Shown: positions 20,350 to 30,402 of the stretch, piece after piece
How positions within the stretch are numbered: position 1 is the stretch's first letter
How the letters are laid out: each line of letters starts with the position of its first letter
DNA from: Vermamoeba vermiformis
Taxonomy: Eukaryota > Tubulinea > Echinamoebida
Direction of reading: 5' to 3'
Assembly (NCBI GenBank): GCA_045837725.1
Contig: JBEWZL010000253.1
Location: forward strand, 1-64,000
DNA length: 64,000 bases
Program-made: the position numbers and the translations under genes
Notes under the pieces: model-generated
Seen by the model: the letters and a program-made list of their open reading frames with translations, nothing else
What the model was told of the DNA's origin: nothing
Databases searched by the model: none

Positions 20350-21774
20350 TTATCTTTCTTTGCGTGACTCTTCAAAACTATACTCAAAGCCAAATATTTT
20401 AGCAGACGTTGCCGAGATTGTGCCGCAGATCTCATCGGGAATTATTATTGCCAAACACCAGTTTTTGCAAACAAGTCTCAGTTCTAGTTTCGCATGTGGG
20501 CCACTAACAAAGCGAGATATATACTTAATTATATCTTGTAATTGGAGTGCGGGTAGGACTTGTCGCTGAATGACAGATTCGCACATCTGCGAACTTTTCA
20601 GTGACCACAAAGGCTTTGGTGCTTTTGACGAGTATACTTTGACCAATTTAATCTTCAAATTCCCAGAATTAGCTGCAAATAATGTAAAAGTACCGCCAAA
20701 CCTTGCTTTTTCTTCTAGAGGACTAAGATCGAATGCTTGGTACTCGTGCTTGATCTCCCAAAATCCATTTTTCTTAATAGTCAAGTACCGATATGAAATA
20801 TCAACGTCGAAGTCGTTGCGTTCTCCTGTCTCCCAATCAGCCCAACTCTCAATTCTTTTGCAAGCACGATAAGTTAAAGTGCGCTGATCCACGTCACCAA
20901 AGTGTTTGATCCATAACGCATTATCGACTGGTGCTACGACAGACGTTGTAAAAATCTTAGCATATGATACATTAAGGTTCATAATAGTCATTTTGTATTC
21001 ATATTGTGCTTCAGGAATCAACGGAAAGTCTTCGACAACTTGATCTAGATCCACCGATTTTACGACAATCTCTTTGCCATAATTTTCGTTATCAGCTGGT
21101 GCTATTAATTTCAATGTCGATTTGTATTGAGTATTATAGAAATGGTTTGGATTGAAATGGATGGAAAATGTTTTGTTGATCAATTTTTCCAGATCGATAT
21201 TTGCCTCCGATTCTATAACGAAACTCTTCCACATACATGTGATATCCGTAATAGGACTATATATAGCATCAATAGGTTCGTGATTATTGAGCTTGTAATA
21301 GACTTGACATTCGTAGATCTCGTCCGAACTGTCGAATGTAATTAGCGTCCCTTCAATCCATTTGTCTGTGCCTTTTTTGCGATATCTTCCATAATAAGGC
21401 ATATCTAACTCTTCTGAAGGTGAAATTTCGACGGTTGTAATCGAACGGAATTTTTTGATCGGATTTCGAAGTTCTTTGGGCCAGCCAGTAATTATGCAAC
21501 TGATTTTAAAATATTGTTTTGGGTCGCTGCAGCCACCAGTAATGTTAAAGCTACTAAAGTTAGCGAAATCGTCCGTCTTGATTATTAACGGCAGTTGGTG
21601 AGCCAATCCAGATTGGTCGTGCAGAATGAATGGTTCGTGATTGCTAGTGATATGCGGTGCTTCACAAGTTATAACTAATACACCATTATTTTTGGCACTG
21701 GACGGAAGCTGAACTGAAAAGGAGTTTGTTCCAGCGTTGCACATCCAACTCGATCCAATATTTCTGTGCCACAT
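20350..21774 (-). CDS. 474-residue protein with C-terminal F-box-like segment
   Basis: One exon from MWHRNIGSSWMCNAG to FSFEESRKER-type ending, preceded by a TTTACAG acceptor and a GTAAGA donor at about 21848, so a 5' exon (perhaps untranslated) exists. Most of the protein looks like beta-rich repeats, with segments such as YFKISCIITGWPKEL and MPYYGRYRKKGTDKW. Near the C-terminus LPALQLQDIIKYISRF followed by LRLVCKNWCLAI resembles an F-box, an unusual position since F-boxes normally lie N-terminal. No recognised domain covers the body. It could be another SCF adaptor with reversed order; confidence in that part is moderate. Confidence 0.65.
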   Translation of the reverse strand: MWHRNIGSSWMCNAGTNSFSVQLPSSAKNNGVLVITCEAPHITSNHEPFILHDQSGLAHQLPLIIKTDDFANFSSFNITGGCSDPKQYFKISCIITGWPKELRNPIKKFRSITTVEISPSEELDMPYYGRYRKKGTDKWIEGTLITFDSSDEIYECQVYYKLNNHEPIDAIYSPITDITCMWKSFVIESEANIDLEKLINKTFSIHFNPNHFYNTQYKSTLKLIAPADNENYGKEIVVKSVDLDQVVEDFPLIPEAQYEYKMTIMNLNVSYAKIFTTSVVAPVDNALWIKHFGDVDQRTLTYRACKRIESWADWETGERNDFDVDISYRYLTIKKNGFWEIKHEYQAFDLSPLEEKARFGGTFTLFAANSGNLKIKLVKVYSSKAPKPLWSLKSSQMCESVIQRQVLPALQLQDIIKYISRFVSGPHAKLELRLVCKNWCLAIIIPDEICGTISATSAKIFGFEYSFEESRKER

Positions 21775-22045
21775 ATCTGTAAAATTAAATAAATATTGTT
21801 ATTATAATTAACGAATCTCAAACAGAAATTACTCAAAAGCAAATCTTACCGTACGAGCTCTAAGTCTTTCGTTGTTAGCCTGGAGCTTCCGTCGTGCCTT
21901 CTTCTTTAATAAATTCAAATGTACTGTTTTACAGGAAGAAGAGGCATTAATTCATGTTGTGGTTTTCTTTGCAAGCAAACGGAATCAAAGAGCAAGACCG
22001 TTTTTTTCATTTTATTTAAAATCAGGCCCTCAATCAACAACTGAA

Positions 22046-24816
22046 ATGGGGCAAAAACAAGTGATCAATGCTGAAGCTTCACAAAAAAATGACGCCATTA
22101 AAGTTCCTAGCTTTATAGAGGTAACGCAACGTTCAGATGTCTTGATCGGAAATTTTAATAACCAACAAATTTATTTATTGGCATAAAAGGGCTATTTACG
22201 TATATACATCTTATTTTATATTAGCTTAATAACGTAATAATAATTTTTCAATTCAATTAGGCGCAGATTTCGTTAGATGACGAATCCGTTATTAGGCCAA
22301 ACGGCTACTTTCCACCTGAAATTATAGTGCTTGTTCTCAAATACGCTGATTTTGCAACTTGCGTGCGTTCTTCGCAATCTTGCAAACTTTGGTATGAATC
22401 GATACGGGATGTCTTTAGAGTACGTTACATCCGGAATGCTTTGGCTTGGAAATTATATTAAGCCATTATTTTTTATATAGACTATGTATATATCACGATA
22501 CGGATCATTAGAATCGTTGGAAGATAATTGGAAAGTAAATTTTTATCGTCGAACATTGATGGATCAAAATTTGGCCAAAGGAAGGTTCGTAAATGTCTCT
22601 ATTTCCATAATAATATATACTTATTAATATGCTTATATGTGCAGTTGGTGGGCTGAAGCTCTATCGTCATTTCACTATCCAAAATGGGACACGTTTTCAT
22701 ATGTCGCTAGTTTTGAAGGCAACAAATTGATCTTTAATAATCATCATATTCACATAACGTAAGTAATTTTGCGAAATTTCATTATTTTGGTTCTTGCAAA
22801 TTTGCTCATTTCAACCGTTCTTGTCAATTGGATCTGGATCTCACGTTACATCCAGATCCATTGGTTTTTACCAATTTTTCCCCAATTTATTAACCTGATA
22901 TTTCATATTAATATTTACATAATAACTTAGGTCCTATTCGGATTCAAAGTTCTTCGAATCAGCGTATGAATTGGATCTCGAAACGATGAATCGCGTAGCA
23001 ATACCGTACGGCACAATATTTGCCAACGGATTCAAAATTAGAACGTTGATTAGAAATGACTATGAAGACTTTGATTGGAAAGAATATGAAGTTGAAGATG
23101 GCACCACGACACGTACGATAAGTAAGTATTTTCAGTGAAAAATTTTATACTTTTGTATACTTTTTCTAATTTTACCAAATATAGAACGAAAATTTGAGCC
23201 GCCACCAGCAACGGAATATTGGCGCCGAACTCAATATCGACTTTTTGTCAATAAAGACGGAAGTCCGACAGTATTGACAGTAAATGAGTTCCGTCAGTAC
23301 GTATCTATATACTAAACATGTCATAATAACAATAATAATAATTATTAATTAAGAAATTATCACATGGAAGGCTATACGCGTCACGGTGAAGTGGTGGATC
23401 TGCGAACCGGAGAAATCATTGCCGAGCCTAAATTTGAGGCTGATCAAATAATAGCCTTTTTAGTAAGTTAAACATTTTCCTTATTAGGCAATCTTATTGA
23501 CAAGTTTGCCTTTTTAGGGCGATACCATTATAGCGGCTTTTCCCGACGGACTATTTTTCGCGAACATTTATACCAACGAACGAATGCCATTGGACCCCGC
23601 TGATACCAAATGCATTTATTATTGCAAAGAAACTCATACGGTAAGTTTAATAGTACATTTATTGGCCCTATAAAAATTTGCTCAGATCGCCCTCAAATTT
23701 GATCAAATATGCGATTTTACCAAATATGGCCATAATACGTTAGCTAAAAAAATTGAAAATTATGATTGTTTATGGCGATAAACTAGAGAGAAAATTTACA
23801 GGTAAAGTACTACAATATCATAATATATTAAATAATAGTAATATCATTATAATGATCAAACGACATTTCAATTTTATCTTTTTTTTCCCGCGCGAGTTAG
23901 TGGATCTGACCCGTTGGCTCGGTTTTCTAACATCATTCAAACTTCTTATAGTAACCTAACCGTATACGACTTCGCATCTCCAATGATCTACAAGCAAATT
24001 CCAATTATTTACACTGAAGCCAATTCATCAGAAGTGACCAAGATCTGGGTCCCCGCAACATCGCTCGCGAAGTACGTGGCAGGGAAACTTGGCGTAGGAT
24101 TGCCTAGCATTCAACACGTCACATTTTTTGGGTACGTATATGGGCATTACTGTCCTTTTAAAATTACTTTTCTCTTAAACATTACTTTTTCGTATTTGAG
24201 AAATTTGGTCCGCAGTTGGATCTTGCCTTTGTTCGGTGTATTCTTTTTTGTCCGTCTCTTATTACATTATGTACATAACATGCAAATAATAAGCAATTTT
24301 ATGGCAATTTATAATAATGTAAATAATTTTTATTCAAAACAATAGCACGATTCCGATCAGATCTGGATATTATTTTTGACGGGCTCAAACAAACATTTAT
24401 TAATTGTTTAATAATAGAAAAACCAAGACTGGGCAGCAATATCGCATTACAGGCATTGGAAGTCACGGCAATGACCGCGATGACTGGGACCAATGGCGTT
24501 CGATCGATTGGAAGGATTTGTCGCTGTATTTGTCCGCGTGGAGGACTGAAAGTGAAGTTAGAAATACATTCCAAATGACTCTAAGCAATTATCCCTATCC
24601 GATTGATGCAGTAGGCAGATTGTAAGTACCCCATCCGAATCCAAACTTTTTTCTCAAAACTAATTGATTTAATGTAGTGATATTACATGGAATCGTCTTC
24701 GCAAAGTTATGCTTGTGTATGAAAGATTTAACGAAGAGACAAAAGAATGGGAATTTGTTGAGCCAATCGGACTCGAGGAACTCTCTTTTGAGAAAAATGC
24801 CGATGATGACGAGTAA
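22046..24816 (+). pseudogene. MGQ-type F-box / propeller gene, copy 2, lacking central propeller exons
   Basis: It begins MGQKQVINAEASQKNDA and keeps the phase 0 intron after SFIE. The F-box is intact (RPNGYFPPEIIVLVLKYADF, CKLWYESIRDVF), as are the early propeller exons (PYGTIFANGFKIRT, VVDLRTGEIIAEP, TIIAAFPDGLFFANIYTNER). The two exons that in sister copies carry the HWPTLE region and the NTSD/LAPNGKIVT motif are missing. The next recognisable exon, from 23946 (LTVYDFASPMIYKQIPI), needs phase 2 while the last good exon ends in phase 0. The final exons (QYRITGIGSHGND, VYERFNEETKEWEFVEPIGL) remain good. It is either a recent pseudogene or uses an exon in 23640-23945 that I cannot see. Confidence 0.55.
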
Positions 24817-25075
24817 AACTGACCAGCGATTTCGATTACTTAGCGATTCATTTGTAACTTAGTTGTAGAATAAACAGTTGTGTGGCTTGTTCAAGCTGAC
24901 AGCATTGACCGAACTAAGCTCCATTTGCTAATCAGCAAAGATTAGCATCATTCCAGGTATAATTTGAAATTTAATAATAATGTACGTTGACTATTAGGAC
25001 AAACATGTTTTAATTCGTTGAAAAAATTTGACCCTTTGCATCCAACAGTTAAAGTGCCGTTGAGCCAGTAAACCA

Positions 25076-27492
25076 TCACTTTGACTTTTTAATACTATTC
25101 TTGGCATGTTCGTTATTGATCACGTGGTCCAAAAACAGCTCGTGAAGTGTCTGTTCTTTTGGGAGTGTGAAAAGTGATGCTGCTTTAGAGACCACTTCAT
25201 CGTACTGTTTCGAATGATCTTTTAATTCAATAGCGTTAATATTGTACGAATAAATAGTAGGCGCCGAGCTTAGTTACCTCTTCGCCATATATAGGAAATT
25301 TGGAAAGTTTTAGCGGAGTTACTGATCACGCGATCCACTCGTCCAACACCGATGATTTTTCTCTTTTCTATAAGCATCAGTTTACCGCTATAGTTCTTTT
25401 CGAATTCACTTGGTTTGTATGGCTCTATGTCATAATGAATCAACGGCAATAAAATCGCTGTAACTTTTCTGTTTTGTTTTCTCGGAGGTCGTTCCGAACT
25501 TTTCGCTTGAAATTTCAATTTCATCTCCTTGACTTGCTGCTTATATTCCATCAGCTTCATTCTATACCCTTGCTTATTGTGCCTATATTCTTTTTTCTTC
25601 GGCTTCTCGACTTTGAACTTTCTAGTAGTTGTCTTTGCTGAAATTTCTCCATCTTCGTCCAGCTCTGGAAAAATCCACCATAAGATGCACGGAATACGAG
25701 ATGAGCCGTAGAATATATTATAGGTTTGATGCTGCACTAATCTATCGGGTTTCATAACGACAATTTGGGCTCGAAAAGCTATGGTACAATTCACCATAGG
25801 CGTTTCCGTCGGTTTGATTAAGTAGCTGCACTTGGGATATATATCATATAACGGGACATTCTTAATATTAATACCAATAATATCGCCTGAATAATCAATT
25901 TAAGTTGAGTTCAAACAAGATCCAGAAAATTTTTTACCTGGATAGGCTGTTTCAAGCGGCATGCAATATGATTCAATCGATTTAGCTAGAGTTCGAATTC
26001 CATCTGGATGAATGCTGATCGTACTGTTTGGAGTCAAAGTGCCACCTAAGTAAATGACAATGTAATTACTATTATTTCTCTAAACTGATTTTTTCAATAT
26101 TTTACAATTACGTACTGATGACGCGACCTTCAATAACAGTGCCTATGCCAGCGATCTTATCGGCGTTTGTGAGTTGAAGGCGCAAAGGGGCCTCACAAAG
26201 TTTTTTGTACGACGATGAGTCAAAGTTAGTTCGCAACTGATCGTCAAGAATGAGCTTTTTCAGTGAAGCACCGCTGAACCACTCGTACTTCGGTGTGATG
26301 TTTGCAGTGATGTTGGTGCCAGTTCGGACATTTATCGGAATAATTGTATAGCACATGCCAACTGTTTTGTTCAGCAACTTTGATATTTTGAGCTTTGCCT
26401 GATTGAAAGCTAATATATTTAAGCATTTCAGTGCTAGCACAACATCTATTGTTGAAAAATCTATACGCGAATTGTATCCGGTGTCAAAGTGTCATAAATT
26501 AGTTTGACACGTGTCAAGCAAAAAAACTTACCGTTACACAACCCGCTTGCTTCTTTGGCGGTCACATTTGACAAATCAATAGCGACGATGATATTACGAG
26601 CACTCATCATGAAACAACAGCCAAAGATCATTTCTTTAATATCTTCTGCGTACGCGTCGATTTCTTCCGGATCCACGATCAACAAACACAAATCCGCCTA
26701 AAAAACGAAATAATTGTACTCATTAATAGTTGAATTCATAAAAACGGACTGGGAAGACATAGATCTACAAAAGCAAAACGAGATCCGGATCAAGGTGCGT
26801 ACCTTAACTGCCAAAGTGTATAATCTCACTCGCAAATTGTTCGCTGTTGGTGCTTCAATCAATGAAACTTTTCTTTCTTTCGCGACAAGCGATGGAATAT
26901 GATTTTTGAAAGGTGTAATTTGCACAACGTTTTTCCTCGTACGACCGGTTGGATTTATTTCGGTCGTCGGCGCTTCACTGAAAAGCGTTGAAGATACGAC
27001 CGCAGATCCTATAACCTCCGTCATTAGTAAATTTGTATTTATTGAAAATTTAATTCTTACTTGAAACCGTCGTAGTTAACGAAATTGAATCTGGTAAATA
27101 AAAATTAGTAATAAAAACAATAATTAAAAAATATTTACTATATTTAGACGGAAGTGATAAGACTAGAACGCGGGAGTGGTCGCCACAAAGTCGGATCTTC
27201 TTTCGGTGCTCGAGAATATATTGGGCTAGTCCATGATACCGCTTATTTACTCGCACTAATTTATTTAAATCACGTCTTTCCAGATTATCGAGGATTTCTA
27301 CCAAGATCTAAACCAGAAAATTAATTTTTAAATTTGAACTGCAGTAGAAAAAATTAGATAAATAGAATATGGTTTTGTATTCTATAAACGTTAATAAACT
27401 GCTAGAAATCTTGTTATAGAGCAAATGTATACCTCGTTCGGGAGATCAACCAATAATGATAGTCTTCGGGGCACCTCTAATACTTTAAGCAT
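25076..27492 (-). CDS. F-box protein fused to an eEF1A-like pseudo-GTPase, intact copy
   Basis: About ten exons, roughly 600 residues. Exons 1-2 give an F-box: LLVDLPNE, then ILVEILDNLERRDLNKLV and RVNKRYHGLAQYI. The rest follows eEF1A domain by domain. SLIEAPTANNLRVRL matches the region around DAPGH; ADLCLLIVDPEE and NIIVAIDLSNV match the strands before and at NKMD. YTIIPINVRTGTNITANI matches the VPISGWNGDN region. APLRLQLTNADKIAGIGTV and GRVIS match the start of domain II, and IHYDIEPYKPSEFEKNY and KRKIIGVGRVDRV match the end of domain III. P-loop, DxxG and NKxD are all missing. A basic helical insert (around EYRHNKQGYRMKLMEYKQQ) splits domain III. It is probably an SCF adaptor using an eEF1A mimic; not a working elongation factor. 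Confidence 0.8.
26504..26517. repeat. GACACGTGTC palindrome in an intron of the F-box/EF1A-like gene
   Basis: TTGACACGTGTCAA sits close to the 5' end of an intron, between the exon ending LCNG and the exon starting AFNQAKLKI. Confidence 0.65.
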
Positions 27493-27685
27493 AGTCTTGA
27501 TTATGCTCTTTTGTTGTCATTAATAGCCAGCTTTAAAAAATAGGAATAAATTGCAACCGATCCCCACAAACCCAAAATCTCGCCGCTGTTGTTATTAACA
27601 CGACGCAAAAAACATTAAGTTGAGTACAAACATTAAAAATGTATTTACATATTAATATAAAACAATTAATGAGGTACAACAAAAG

Positions 27686-30289
27686 CTAATCTTTACACTG
27701 AGCACGGCAAGTATTTTCCATCCAAGTTGATCCAAACGGACACTCAAACTCGTTGTTCCGAGCATCGCAATAGACCAAGCTGTCAGGATAATGATTGAAG
27801 ACGTCACGCCACGAATTGAATCGGTTGTTTGAAATGTCTAGTAGCACTACTTTGGTGAGTTGATAGTGTGGAATGCTGAAGTGTCCGTTGAACGTATTAT
27901 TTGCCAAATTTAGGTACATCAAACTTCTCGATCTCGTGGCAGCCATAACATCGCCGGTAAGCATATTATTTGAAAGATTAATATACTCGAGGTTGAGGCC
28001 GAGGAACGGAAGTGTTCCGTTGAGCTTGTTGTAGCTCAGATCCAGTTTGACGAGAAATGCTTTGCCATCGTCAGGAATAGTCCCTTCAAGTTGATTATGC
28101 GCCAAGAAAACATTGTTGATTTCACTGTTGAGAAAATCTCCTGGAATTGTGCCGTAGAAATTATTCTTCGAAAGATCTATCTCCTGAAGTGCAGGATATT
28201 TTGCTATATTTGGTAATGTTCCCGTGAGATTATTGCTCGCTAATTTTAGCACTTTCAGCTTTTCAATCTTCGAAAACTCTTCTGGGATCGTTCCGGTCAA
28301 AAAGTTATTCTGCAGTTCGAGCCTCTGAAGCCACGTGATTTTGTAAAGTGACGACGGCAATGTGCCATTCAAGTTGTTGTAACTCAAATCGATATTAATC
28401 ACCGTTAACATCACGTCGGGAAAAGTCTCGTTCAGCCAATGAGCTTCTTCGTGACAGTCCACGCCGGTCCATTTACAAATCGAGACACGTTCGTCGAGCC
28501 AATTCCTCCTAAACAACCACGTGTCACCATTCGTTGCCGTATATAAGTCCTTCAAAGCCACGATGAACTCCGGTGGAAATTTTTCGTTCGCAGCGTTGCC
28601 CGAAGAGTCTGGGTTAGGTCCATCTCCAAGTGCGCCACTGAAGAGCGGAATAACTCCCGCAAACGCCAGAGCTGTGATTATAGCGACTAGAACGGTCACC
28701 GAAATGATACCAAGAAGCAAGAACTTTTTCGTTCGAGATCCGCTTTGGTGGATATGACTGTGCATGGGTGGAGGTGTAGTTGACTTCGTGGCACTGTCCT
28801 TGCGAATAAATTGGTCGTACATGTCGTCGATAGTCTTTTGAATGCGTTCTGTCTTTGAACGAAGATCATTGATGTCGGTGAAATTGGCACGAATAGACTC
28901 GCTTAGATATGGAATCAGCGATTCATAGTCAACGTGCAGGATACCTAAGTGACACCGTCATTAGTTTTATAATCAATAAAATCATATTTGATATCGCAGT
29001 ACGTACCATCAATGAGCTGAACTGCCTCGGGCACAACACTTTCCACTTGTTGTGCAATGTAGCCAACAAATCGTCTGTTCGTGTCTGGATGCACCCCTTG
29101 TTTGAACTTGTACTTAACACCGTCGATTTGAAGTAGCGTATCGCGGCAATCGTAATCTAAGGTACGTGTGTCAGTTCACATTACACGCGATCCGCGGAAG
29201 TCACACGAAGATTTATAGGTACGGCAGTACTTCATAACATACTTAGCCGACACCTTGTACTTACCTTCGGTTAATAATCGAATGTCCTCTTTGATGTTAA
29301 TGTCCGAGGATTTGTAGAAGTTGAGTGCTCTGAAGTTGCCGATCACTTCTGCATTGCCGTTGTAAAGGACCATATACTGCTCTCCGTTAGTATTCATGCC
29401 CAAATATTGCATTTCCGCCCCGCTATAAATGAACAGTTATTATGAGCCAAAAGAGCTGCGTGATCGAACAAAACGTACGCAGCCTGCATCGGGTACTCAG
29501 TAGGCTGTTCTTCCTCCGAGTATACTTCAATGGGTGCGTTCATATTATAGATTGGTTGATTATAATTTGATTGGTTATAGCCATTTTCTAAGTATGGCGA
29601 GGACAGCTCATCCGCAGGACTTTCGGCAACATAAGAAGCAGTCGGTGACAGTTGACTAAGCGGTGATGTTGATACTACTTCTGCGACCCAAAAAACGGGT
29701 ATAATAGCTGGTAAAATAAATGGTTAGTGCCCGTTGCAGGGTGTTCAATTGAATCCAAAAATAACTTGGATGCAGTAAATCTTAAATAATTCCGGAAAAT
29801 TGCAAATCACTTACTAGTTGATTCTGTTCCTCCATTTCGATTTTTGGGCAATATTTGGACGACGTTGCTGAATGCTTGTTTGATGATCTGGCCATTTTTT
29901 ATTTCGTTGACTTGGATTCGTGTTTGCTGGGATCTGTATTTTCTAAAATCAAACACTCTTGGCGGTAATTTAATTCTAACTGCAATTCCTTCTACTTCTT
30001 GTGTTTCATCCGACCGTTGAAATCGAATTGGGTTTCTCTTCGCCCAGACGAAGCAATTAGGCAACGAAATATCGTCATCCGTATATGACTGTTTGAAGAC
30101 TAGTTGAATATGATATTGAAGGGTACTATCAGCGGTGTTTTTCTCGGCCAAAGCAAATCCGAAGTTAGTTCCGAGCAAAGGTACGGCTTCAAGATTTGGA
30201 GGGCCGCTGATAGGAATATGCAAATCAAAAATATTGCGAATACGTGCGCTGTGGGCCATTCTTTGTTGTGTCAAGTTAAAAGGTGACAT
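27686..30289 (-). CDS. MYRF-type membrane-bound transcription factor with C-terminal LRR domain
   Basis: Five exons, about 755 residues. Residues 1-158 hold an Ndt80/MYRF-like DNA-binding domain (GPPNLEAVPLLGTNF, FVWAKRNPIRFQ, VEGIAVRIKLPPRVFDF). A Ser/Thr/Pro-rich linker follows, then the S74/ICA self-cleaving chaperone domain with SSDINIKEDIRLL, where Ser and the Lys five residues on match the Ser-Lys dyad, and GYIAQQVESVVPEAVQLIDG. After a coiled coil comes one membrane helix (KKFLLLGIISVTVLVAIITA, about 410-437). The lumenal part has a plant-type LRR cap (ICKWTGVDC) and about eight repeats of the LNGTLP/LTGTIP kind. Known MYRF proteins trimerise, cleave themselves and release the DNA-binding half. 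LRR in the lumenal end is unusual and suggests ligand or partner sensing. Confidence 0.88.
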
Positions 30290-30402
30290 TTTGGTGACGC
30301 CTCAAAGCATGAAACAATTCACATTTGATCCGGACCTAAATACCGTCCGCTATTGTTTTTGATTCGAAAGAGATTTAATGAGAATTGTCTACGTAAACTA
30401 TT

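Noticed and set aside
27050-27304. Possible degenerate P-loop in the CGDHSRVLVLSLP stretch
   Set aside because: The segment is conserved in all three copies but lacks the glycine pattern and the GK[ST], so I do not call a nucleotide-binding loop.
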